Shown here: positions 35,653 to 43,153 of the stretch, in pieces
How the letters are laid out: every line of letters starts with the position of its first letter
Numbering within the stretch: position 1 is the stretch's first letter
Assembly (NCBI RefSeq): GCF_016863295.1
Contig: NZ_BOOP01000028.1
Location: 124,001 to 188,000 of the forward strand
DNA from: Planotetraspora phitsanulokensis
GTDB taxonomy: Bacteria; Actinomycetota; Actinomycetes; Streptosporangiales; Streptosporangiaceae
Length of the DNA: 64,000 nucleotides
Direction of reading: 5' to 3'
Notes under the pieces: generated by a model
Databases searched by the model: none
Told to the model about the DNA's origin: nothing
The model's input: the letters and a program-made list of their open reading frames with translations, nothing else
Program-made: the position numbers and the translations under genes

Positions 35653-36756
35653 TCAGGCGTCGCTCGAGAACCGCACCGAGCACTCGGGCAGGGACACGCC
35701 CGGCCAGATGCGCAGGCCCGACGTGAGCTCGTTGCGCTCGCCGATCCGCGCGCCGTCGCCCACGACCACTCCACGCAGAACGGCCCCGGGCGCGACATGC
35801 GCCCCGGCGCCGACCACCGAGTCGACCACGACGGCTCCGGCGGCCACGAGGGAGTCGTCGGCGAGCACGCTGCCGCGCACGCTGGCGCCGGCCTCGACCG
35901 TCGCGCGGGCGCCGACGACCGTGCCACCCGTCACCTTGGCCTCGGGCGACACCACGGCCCCGTCCAGCAGGAGGCACTCGCCGGCCGCACCGGGAAGGGC
36001 CGGAGACGCGAGCCTGCCCTGGACGAGGTCGGCGGAGCCCTGCACGAAGGCGGCCGGCGTGCCGACGTCGAGCCAGTAGGACGCGTCGGCGTAACCGAGC
36101 ACCAGCTGGCCCGCCTCGATGAGACCGGGGAAGGTCTCCCGCTCCACCGACACGACCTCACCCTGGGGAATCATGTCGATGACCGACCGCTGGAACACGT
36201 AACACCCCGCGTTGATCCGGTTGGTCACCGGATTGGGCGTCTTCTCCAGGAACGCGGTCACCACACCGTCCGGGGTGGTCGGCACACAGCCGAACCTGGA
36301 GGGGTCCTCAACCTCGGTGAGGTGCAGCGTCACCGCCGCGCCCCGGGAGCGGTGGAAGTCCACCTGGGCCGAGATGTCGTGTCCCGACAGGATGTCGCCG
36401 TTCAGGACCAGCACGGGAGCGTCCTGCGGGCAGGTGAGCGCCTCGGCGGCGTTGCGGATGGCGCCCCCGGTGCCCAGCGGCGTCTCCTCCGTCATGTACT
36501 CGATCTCGAGCCCGAACGGCGCACCGTCCCCGAACGCCTCGGTGAACATCGAGGCGCGGTAGGACGTGGCGAACACGACCCGGCGCACCCCGTGCGCCCG
36601 CGCCTTGGCGAGCTGGTGCGCGAGAAAGGGAACACCTGCGGTGGGAAGCAGTGGTTTGGGCGTGTGCAACGTCAATGGTCGCAGGCGGGTCCCCTGACCC
36701 CCCACGAGCAGGATCGCCTCAAGTGGCTCCGGCGACCGCAAAGAACTCTCTCTCAC
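35653..36756 (-). CDS. NDP-sugar pyrophosphorylase, ManC/mannose-1-phosphate guanylyltransferase-like
   Basis: A 367-aa nucleotidyltransferase with GGQGTRLRPLTLHTPKPLLP at the N-terminus, LNGDIL as the metal-binding Asp, TPLGTGGAI, and a C-terminal left-handed beta-helix of hexapeptide repeats (about 260-350). This architecture is that of actinobacterial mannose-1-phosphate guanylyltransferase and GlmU/RmlA-like enzymes. With ManB and Ppm in the window, GDP-mannose is the likeliest product, but a glucose nucleotide cannot be excluded. GTG start; the GT4 gene lies 15 bp upstream on the same strand. Confidence 0.85.
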   Translation of the reverse strand: MRESSLRSPEPLEAILLVGGQGTRLRPLTLHTPKPLLPTAGVPFLAHQLAKARAHGVRRVVFATSYRASMFTEAFGDGAPFGLEIEYMTEETPLGTGGAIRNAAEALTCPQDAPVLVLNGDILSGHDISAQVDFHRSRGAAVTLHLTEVEDPSRFGCVPTTPDGVVTAFLEKTPNPVTNRINAGCYVFQRSVIDMIPQGEVVSVERETFPGLIEAGQLVLGYADASYWLDVGTPAAFVQGSADLVQGRLASPALPGAAGECLLLDGAVVSPEAKVTGGTVVGARATVEAGASVRGSVLADDSLVAAGAVVVDSVVGAGAHVAPGAVLRGVVVGDGARIGERNELTSGLRIWPGVSLPECSVRFSSDA

Positions 36757-36771
36757 AGCCGCGAGGTTAGC

Positions 36772-37899
36772 CTAGCTCTCGATCGCCCGCTGGTATGACA
36801 CGAGATGGGCATCCGCCGATAGCCGCCAGGTGAATTCTTGGGATCTGGCGAAGCCCGCCGACGACAGCGTCTCCCTTCGTTCGGGCTGCTCCAGAAGTGC
36901 CCGCAGCGCGTCGCCGATGGCGTCCGCCTCAGGCTCGGTGTAGGCCACGGCGTCGCCTCCGACCTCCGGCAACGAGGTCCTGTGGGTGGTGAGCACCGGC
37001 GCCCCGCAGGCCATCGCCTCCAGCACCGGCAGCCCGAAACCCTCGCCCCGGGACGGGAACGCGACGACGAGCGCGCCGCCGAGGAAGCCCGGCAGGTCCG
37101 CGAAGGGCAGATAGCCGGGCCGGACGACCCGGATCTTCGCCGGCAGCTCCGCGACGACTGCGTCCACCTCGTCGTCCCAGCTCGGGCCGCCCGCCAGCAC
37201 CAGCGCGGGCGGCTCGTCCAGATGTCGTACGGCCCTGGCGAAGCCCCTGATCAGGTTGGGGACGTTCTTGCGGGGTTCGATGGCGCCGAGATAGGCGACG
37301 TACGGATGTCCGTGGATGCCGAACCGGTCGGCCACCCGCTTGGTCTCGAGCTCGGTCGGCCGGTGGAACAGCGCCGGGTCCACGCCGTGGTAGGCGACGT
37401 CGATCCTCGTGGGGTCGGCGGCGAGCACCCTGACCAGCTCGTCTCTCGTGGCCTTGGACGGCACGATCATCCGGGTGGCGTGGCGCACCGCCGTACGGGT
37501 GGCAGAGCGGAAGAACGAGGCGTTGACGGTGCCGTGCTGCTCGGCGTCGGTGAAGCAGGTGGCGTCGTGGACGGTCGCCACGGTCGGCAGACCGGACCTG
37601 AGCGGTATCGAGTAGAAGGGGGCGTGGATCACGTCGGCGCCCACCTGGCGGGCCAGGACGGGCACGCTGGTCTGCTCCCAGACGAGACGGGCGCCGCGAT
37701 TGGTGATGGCGGGCGGGCCCGGGAGGATCCGGGCGGATGGGGCGAGCTTGCCGTACCTCTCGGCGTCGGACCGCTGACAGACGACCGCGAGGTCGGCTCC
37801 GGCCTGATGGAGGGCGGCGACAAGCCCGTCGACGTACCGGATCAGAGCGCCACGATCGGTGGGAACGGCCGCCGCGTCGACGACCACACGGGGTTTCAA
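36772..37899 (-). CDS. GT4 family glycosyltransferase (mannosyltransferase-like)
   Basis: A 375-aa GT-B fold enzyme. The C-terminal donor domain shows HPYVAYLGAIEPRKN and SRGEGFGLPVLEAMACGAPV, carrying the E-x7-E pair. The phrase AYLGxxEPRKN is common in GDP-mannose-dependent mannosyltransferases. TTG start at 37899 with GGGGAG upstream. It is in an operon with the ManC-like gene (15-bp gap). Acceptor unknown. A perfect 9-bp palindrome sits about 30 bp upstream. Confidence 0.88.
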   Translation of the reverse strand: MKPRVVVDAAAVPTDRGALIRYVDGLVAALHQAGADLAVVCQRSDAERYGKLAPSARILPGPPAITNRGARLVWEQTSVPVLARQVGADVIHAPFYSIPLRSGLPTVATVHDATCFTDAEQHGTVNASFFRSATRTAVRHATRMIVPSKATRDELVRVLAADPTRIDVAYHGVDPALFHRPTELETKRVADRFGIHGHPYVAYLGAIEPRKNVPNLIRGFARAVRHLDEPPALVLAGGPSWDDEVDAVVAELPAKIRVVRPGYLPFADLPGFLGGALVVAFPSRGEGFGLPVLEAMACGAPVLTTHRTSLPEVGGDAVAYTEPEADAIGDALRALLEQPERRETLSSAGFARSQEFTWRLSADAHLVSYQRAIES

Positions 37900-38160
37900 G
37901 AAGATCGCTCCCCTCAGCGCGGCTCGCGATCAGGAGTCTCCTGATCGACCTGCCTCTCTGCCAGGTGTCACCCCGGAGAGAAAGGCCTGAGGGCGGGAAC
38001 TCCCGTCAGCCAACGGGTGCCTCCTTCCCCCGGGCCACCCTTCAGCGTTCACTCTATGGCTGGCTTCCCCGCAACCGTGAGGGATATCACGCGCCTATCC
38101 GGGTCACTCTGGGGAAATCAACGGTGAATTCGTACCTGCTACACGAATTGCCAGTGTTGA
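37900..38160. promoter_or_regulatory. 261-bp leader region with several inverted repeats
   Basis: Upstream of the GT4 gene. It holds the palindrome GATCAGGAG-T-CTCCTGATC (37928-37946) and, further up, a small stem CCCGT...ACGGG (within about 38000-38020) and GC-rich clusters that could fold. I could not match it to a known riboswitch. The lipid flippase-like gene ends at 38161 on the same strand. Confidence 0.5.
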
Positions 38161-39090
38161 TCAGTGCTTTTCGGCAGGTTGGCCGGTTTGGGGGACCGAA
38201 CCTCGCGCCGCGGCGCCGGCGAGTGCCGCACACACCAGATCGCCCACCGAGACGATCAGCCGCGAGCACAGCGCCGCCGCGATGGCGGAGCCGCGGTCGA
38301 GCACCGGAGCGAGCGCGGCCACCATGGCGACCTCGCGAACGCCCGCCCCGGCCGGGAAGACGATCGCCAGGGTGCCCAGGCACCAGGCCAGCGAGAAGGC
38401 TCCGAAGCTGAGGACCACCGCGTCGACCCCCGCGGCGCCGAGGCCGTGGACGATCAGCGCGAGGTGCACGCCGTACGCCGCCCATCCGGTGAGCGCCCAG
38501 CCGACGGCGACGAGGATGCCGCGGCGGGTCAGCGGCCGTTCGAGGGGCGGCCTGCGCAGCTTCCTGAGGCCGAAGGCGATCACCGGGTTCACGATCGCCG
38601 GGTGGAGGGCGACGACGAGTACGGGGACGAGGAGCAGGAGCCAGGCGTAGCGCGCGACCGAGTCGCCGCCGAGCACGGGGAGCGTGACGACCCCCACGAG
38701 CAGGCCGCTCGCCAGATAAATCGGATATGTCAGGAAGAAGGCGGCCGCGCTGCGGGATCGCGGGATGCCGTGGTCACGGCCCATCTCCATCTGGGCGAGC
38801 ATCACGTGCACCGCCGAGCCGGGGATGTACTTGCCGAGCTGCCCGAGGAAGAAGATCTTGGCCGCGGCGGTGAGCGACAGCGGTGAGCCGAACTCGGAGA
38901 GCAGCGAGCGCCACATCATCATCCCCGCGGCCAGTGCCCCGAGGACGGCGACCAGCGCCCCGGCGAGCTCCGGCCACGACAGTCGCGCGAAGCCTTCGGA
39001 GACCGCCCCCCACTGCCCCGCGATGCTCCACGCGCCGAAGCCGAGGGCGAGGAGCAGGAACAGCAGCCGTACGGCCTTGCGGCGGTTCAT
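38161..39090 (-). CDS. LPG-synthase transmembrane (UPF0104/AglD-like) family protein
   Basis: A 309-aa membrane protein with eight or so segments and the family landmarks FFLGQLGKYIPGSAVHVM and FPAGAGVREVAM. Family members include MprF flippase domains and AglD-like proteins, suggesting lipid or lipid-linked sugar handling. ATG at 39090 overlaps the methyltransferase stop (ATGA). A paralogue lies divergently at 40074, on the other side of the methyltransferase. Confidence 0.87.
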   Translation of the reverse strand: MNRRKAVRLLFLLLALGFGAWSIAGQWGAVSEGFARLSWPELAGALVAVLGALAAGMMMWRSLLSEFGSPLSLTAAAKIFFLGQLGKYIPGSAVHVMLAQMEMGRDHGIPRSRSAAAFFLTYPIYLASGLLVGVVTLPVLGGDSVARYAWLLLLVPVLVVALHPAIVNPVIAFGLRKLRRPPLERPLTRRGILVAVGWALTGWAAYGVHLALIVHGLGAAGVDAVVLSFGAFSLAWCLGTLAIVFPAGAGVREVAMVAALAPVLDRGSAIAAALCSRLIVSVGDLVCAALAGAAARGSVPQTGQPAEKH

Positions 39091-39947
39091 CCCACGCCTG
39101 AGGTGCGGACGGGCTCGGGCGGCTGCGGGAGCGCGGCGCCGAGCGGCCGGCCCGGCGTCTTGGTCGCGATCCAGAGGTAGGTGGGGACCACCGGCCGCAG
39201 CGCGGCCAGCGCGGGTCGCGGCGTCCGCTCGAGCACGCCCTTGGCCGCGCGGCCCACGGCGCCGGGGAACAGCTCCCCGCCGGCGAACCGGTCCGGCGAG
39301 GCGAGCACCGGGAAGGTGTAGTCCCACACATGGAACCCGGAGAGCATCCGGCGCAGCCCGCCCCGCGTGCGGAAACGCTCGTAGTAGTGGTCGGCCCGGC
39401 CGAACGCCCGCACGTACCGGTCGGCGGCGGCGGGCGGCAGATACGAGAGGAAGGGCAGCTTGTAGTGCGGCTCCATGACGCCGAGCCGGTTGCCGAGCCC
39501 GAGGTAGAGCACGCCGTCGTCGGACAGCACGCGGCGCATGTCCGCGATCACCGAGTCGGGGTCGACCACGTGCTCGTAGATGTGGTTGAAGACGAGCACG
39601 TCCACCGATCCGTCGGGGAACGGCAGGGCCTCGCCGTTCGCGCAGACGAACTCGACCCGCTCGCCGAACCTCTCCGACGCCTTCTTGAGGCCGGGGACGT
39701 CGATGTCGACGCCGAAGGTCCGGCTCGCTCCCGCGCCCGCGAGCTCGTCGGCGATGAACCCGGCCGAGCAGCCGATGTCGGCCACGGTCAGCCCCGACAG
39801 CACACTGCCGGGCTCGGCCGCGTCCCTGCCCAGGTAGTGCGCGAGCACGGCGAGGATCTTCGCGGCCTTGCGGCGCCTCTTGTCCTCGTCGAGCATCGCG
39901 CCCTGGAACTCGGAGTACTCCAGCTGGGCGGCACGCTCTCCGCTCAC
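39087..39947 (-). CDS. Class I SAM-dependent methyltransferase
   Basis: A 286-aa methyltransferase with the SAM-binding motif VADIGCSAGFIADELA, the acidic residue at GVDIDVPGL, CANGEALPF and FNHIYEHV. Substrate unknown; its position between two flippase-like genes and among glycosyltransferases suggests a glycan or lipid-linked sugar. GTG start at 39947 chosen because the upstream extension is not methyltransferase-like. It is translationally coupled to the downstream flippase-like gene. Confidence 0.88.
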   Translation of the reverse strand: MSGERAAQLEYSEFQGAMLDEDKRRRKAAKILAVLAHYLGRDAAEPGSVLSGLTVADIGCSAGFIADELAGAGASRTFGVDIDVPGLKKASERFGERVEFVCANGEALPFPDGSVDVLVFNHIYEHVVDPDSVIADMRRVLSDDGVLYLGLGNRLGVMEPHYKLPFLSYLPPAAADRYVRAFGRADHYYERFRTRGGLRRMLSGFHVWDYTFPVLASPDRFAGGELFPGAVGRAAKGVLERTPRPALAALRPVVPTYLWIATKTPGRPLGAALPQPPEPVRTSGVG

Positions 39948-40073
39948 CGGTCGATCACCGCCATCTCCGTCCGTGCCACGGTGCCCAACAGTACCGCCGA
40001 CGGGCCGCGGGGCCGGTCCCCGTGACCGATGTGGGCCTACCAGCGGGTAGCTTCCACGCCCTACCATCGGCGG

Positions 40074-41060
40074 ATGCCGAGCCACCCCCCGGTAGCCGAG
40101 ACCGGCTCACCCCCCGCCACCCGGCTGGAGCGGCTGCGGGCCGCGCGCACGCCGAGATTCCTGCTGGTCCTGGTCGCGCTGGGCTTCCTCGTGCGCGGCG
40201 TGGCCGGGAACTGGTCCGAGACCTCCGCCGCCCTGTCCCGCCTGTCCTGGTGGACGCCGGCGCTGAGCTTCGCCGCCGTCATGGCCGGCCTGGGGTTCAT
40301 GCTCCTCGCCTGGCGCGAGATCCTCTCGGGCCTCGGATCCCCGTTGCCGCCGGGGGTGGCGGCCCGGGTGATGTTCGTCGGCCAGCTCGGCAAGTACGTC
40401 CCCGGAGGAGTCTGGGCGTTCGCCGCGATGATCGAGCTGGCCCGCGACCACGGCGCCCCACCCCGGCGCACGTTCAGCGCGACCGCGCTCGGCCTGGTGA
40501 CCTCGCTCGGCTGCGCGCTCGCCCTCGCCGCGGCCACGCTCTCCGGCCAGATCCTCGAGGACGGCTGGTACCTGGTGGCCCTCATCCCGATCATCGTGGT
40601 CGGGCTCCACCCGCGAGTGATGACCTGGGGGCTGAACCTGGCGCTGCGGATCGCCAGGAAGGAGCCGCTCGACCAGACGCTGGGCGGGGCGCACATGGCC
40701 AGGGCCGCCGGTTGGACCGTGATCGGCTGGCTGGTGTACGGCGTGCACCTGTGGGTCCTGGTGGCCGGCATGCGGCCGGGCGGCGCGTCCCTCTACGCGG
40801 TCGCCGCCGGGGCGTACGCGCTCGCCTGGGCGACGGGCATCCTGACGGTCGTCGTGCCCGCGGGGATCGGCGTGCGTGAGGGCGCGATGGTCATCGCGCT
40901 GGCGCCGGTCCTGGACGCTCCGAGGGCCCTGGTCGTGGCCGTGGTGTCCCGGGTGGCGTTCACGCTCGCCGACGTCGCCTGGGCGGCCCTCGGCATGATC
41001 CTGCACAGGCTCGCCCGTACCTCGTCCGACGTCACCGCCGGTCAGGCTCCCGTCAGATGA
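40074..41060 (+). CDS. LPG-synthase transmembrane (UPF0104/AglD-like) family protein, second copy
   Basis: A 328-aa paralogue of the protein at 38161-39090 (shared VGQLGKYVPGGVWAF and VPAGIGVREGAM, similar membrane layout). It probably moves or shields a lipid-linked intermediate. The ATG at 40074 has no clear ribosome-binding site; TACCAT (40062-40067) lies seven bases before it, so the mRNA may be leaderless. An ATG 45 bp upstream is also open. It overlaps the convergent GT4 gene by 8 bp at the 3' ends. Confidence 0.85.
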   Translation: MPSHPPVAETGSPPATRLERLRAARTPRFLLVLVALGFLVRGVAGNWSETSAALSRLSWWTPALSFAAVMAGLGFMLLAWREILSGLGSPLPPGVAARVMFVGQLGKYVPGGVWAFAAMIELARDHGAPPRRTFSATALGLVTSLGCALALAAATLSGQILEDGWYLVALIPIIVVGLHPRVMTWGLNLALRIARKEPLDQTLGGAHMARAAGWTVIGWLVYGVHLWVLVAGMRPGGASLYAVAAGAYALAWATGILTVVVPAGIGVREGAMVIALAPVLDAPRALVVAVVSRVAFTLADVAWAALGMILHRLARTSSDVTAGQAPVR

Positions 41061-42132
41061 CGGCGGCGAGGAGGGTGCCGAGATAGACGGCCCAGAACGG
41101 GTCGGGGTCGACCGCCTTGACGCCGCCCCGCAGCCGCGCGGGCGTGCCCGGCTCGTAGAAGCGCTTGAGCGCCTCGGCCAGCGCGCCCACCGAGCCCGGC
41201 TCGACGAGCAGCCCGTCCACGCCGTCGTTCACGTTGTCCGCCAGCGCCCCCACCCGGGTGGCGATCACCGGGACCCCGTGCTCGTGGCCCAGCCACACGT
41301 TCTGGCTGGCGGTCGCGGAGCGATAGGGCAGCACGAGGGCGTCCGCCTCGGCGAACAGCCCCGTGACGTCCTCCGCCGCGACGTACCCCGGGCGCAGGTC
41401 GACGCGGTCCGTCAGCCCCAGCTCGGCGATCAGCGCCCTGGTCTCCTCCAGCCCGCCCCAGAACTCGCCCGCGACCGTCAGGGCGACGCCCGGAGTCTGC
41501 GCCAGGGCCCGGAGCAGCAGGTCGAGCCCCTTGTACGGCCGGACGATGCCGAAGAACAGCAGCCTGCCGTACGGCTCGGGCCCCGCGGAGGCCCCGGCCG
41601 CGCGGGCGGGCAGGTGCGGAGCGAGGCCGGCCACCCGCACCGGGGCCGAGGTCAGCCCGCGGGCCATGCCGGCCTGCTCCTCGGAGTGGACGAGGACTTC
41701 GTCCACCCTGCCGAGCAGGGCCTTCATCAGCGGCCGGTCGTACGGCTTGCGCTCGTGCGGCAGCACGTTGTGGCACAGTGCGACGACCCTGGCCCTGCGG
41801 CGCAGGCCGTACAGGATGCCGAGGTAGGCGGGCACCTGCACAGGGCTGAGGACGGCGAGGACGACGAGGTCGAAGCCCCGCAGCCGTCTGCCGCAGCCGA
41901 TCCATCCGTCGGGCCTGCGCCAGTCGAGCCTGCGCAGGGTGTCCGGGTACGGCTCGCCCTCCGGCGCGTCGATCGTCTGCTGCCCCGGGTAGAGGAAGCC
42001 CGGATACTGCGCCCGCCACGACTCGATCACGACCTCGTGGCCCTCGGCGCGCAGCCTGCGGGCCAGCTCGGTCGTGTGGTGGGCGCCGCCGCCCTTGTAC
42101 GGATACGTCGGGCCGACGATGGCGATCCTCAT
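41053..42132 (-). CDS. GT4 family glycosyltransferase
   Basis: A 359-aa GT-B enzyme. N-terminal GPTYPYKGGGAHHTTELARR; donor domain FFGIVRPYKGLDLLLRA, LPYRSATASQNV, GVPVIATRVGALADNV. These are standard for family 4 retaining transferases. It is followed 13 bp upstream by the GT2 gene on the same strand. Donor and acceptor unknown; likely part of a surface-glycan locus. Confidence 0.88.
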   Translation of the reverse strand: MRIAIVGPTYPYKGGGAHHTTELARRLRAEGHEVVIESWRAQYPGFLYPGQQTIDAPEGEPYPDTLRRLDWRRPDGWIGCGRRLRGFDLVVLAVLSPVQVPAYLGILYGLRRRARVVALCHNVLPHERKPYDRPLMKALLGRVDEVLVHSEEQAGMARGLTSAPVRVAGLAPHLPARAAGASAGPEPYGRLLFFGIVRPYKGLDLLLRALAQTPGVALTVAGEFWGGLEETRALIAELGLTDRVDLRPGYVAAEDVTGLFAEADALVLPYRSATASQNVWLGHEHGVPVIATRVGALADNVNDGVDGLLVEPGSVGALAEALKRFYEPGTPARLRGGVKAVDPDPFWAVYLGTLLAAVI

Positions 42133-42145
42133 CGACGCGGGCCGC

Positions 42146-43045
42146 CTACTCGCCCCGGGACCGGACGATGAGGTCGGCCAGGAGCGCGAGCGACCCGATC
42201 AGCAGGCCGGACAGGAAGATCACAATGGTGTTGCTGGTCAGGTAGAAGCCGTAGCGCACGACGTCGTACACGCCCTTGACCAGCCCGATGCCGACCAGCC
42301 AGAGCGCCGGGGGCATGAGCACCTTGAGGGGATTGAAGTACATGACCATCCGCAGAACCTGCAGGATGTAGCGGTAGGCGTCGGAGACGAAGCTGAACTT
42401 CGACTTGCCGGCCCGCTTGGCGTACTCGATCGGCAGGTAGTGGACGTCGTGCTGGTTCGACAGGAACGCCAGCGTGATCGTGGTGACGCAGGAGAACCCG
42501 GGCGGCAGCAGCCGCAGGTACGGCTTGGCGACCGACTTGCGGAACGCCCGCAGACCCGAGTTGAGGTCGGGGATCCGCTGCCCGGCGAGCCGCTCGGCGA
42601 CCTTGCGGATGAACCACTTGGCGGGCACCCGCAGTAACTTGTGCGAGCCCTCCTCGGTGGTCCTGGCACCGACCACCTGGTCGACGGTGTGGTCCTTCTC
42701 GAGGATCTGGACCAGCTCGGGGATCCGCTCGTTGGGATAGGTCATGTCCGCGTCGGTCCACACGACGATCTCGCCGCGGGCCTCCTGGGAGCCGATCCTG
42801 CGGACCGTGCCCGAACCGCCGTTGCGGTGGAACGCCTTGATCCGCATGTTCGGATAGTTCGGCGCCGCCTCCTGCAGACGGGCGAGGGTCTGGTCGCTCG
42901 AACAGTCGTCCACGGCCACGAGCTCGTAGGTGTAACCGCTCGCGTCCATGGCCGCGCAGATGCGCTCGACCTCGTCGACCACGTGATCCTGCTCGTTGTA
43001 GCACGGCAGGACGATCGTCACGTAAGGGTTCTCCGCGGTAGTCAC
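42146..43045 (-). CDS. GT2 family polyprenyl-phosphate sugar transferase-like protein
   Basis: A 299-aa protein with a GT2 catalytic part (TIVLPCYNEQDHV, DDCSSDQT, VWTDADMTYP, DLNSGLRAFRK) and two C-terminal membrane segments (about 230-285), the ArnC/DPM-like form that loads a sugar onto polyprenyl phosphate. GTG at 43045 is preferred since GGAAG is just upstream; an ATG 72 bp earlier is open. It would provide lipid-linked donor for the large membrane proteins next door. Confidence 0.88.
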   Translation of the reverse strand: MTTAENPYVTIVLPCYNEQDHVVDEVERICAAMDASGYTYELVAVDDCSSDQTLARLQEAAPNYPNMRIKAFHRNGGSGTVRRIGSQEARGEIVVWTDADMTYPNERIPELVQILEKDHTVDQVVGARTTEEGSHKLLRVPAKWFIRKVAERLAGQRIPDLNSGLRAFRKSVAKPYLRLLPPGFSCVTTITLAFLSNQHDVHYLPIEYAKRAGKSKFSFVSDAYRYILQVLRMVMYFNPLKVLMPPALWLVGIGLVKGVYDVVRYGFYLTSNTIVIFLSGLLIGSLALLADLIVRSRGE

Positions 43046-43153
43046 AGCGCTTCCAAAGTCTCGGGCGTGGTCACGTCCGGTTAGGGTACTCTGCCCAGCC
43101 GAATCGCGACCCAACATCTCCGACTCCTACGGCCCGCGGAGGAGCCCTCCGGA

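Noticed and set aside
37950-38100. Possible c-di-AMP (ydaO) riboswitch suggested by CCCGTCAGCCAAC
   Set aside because: The match is on the plus strand, where no gene follows, and other conserved blocks are missing.
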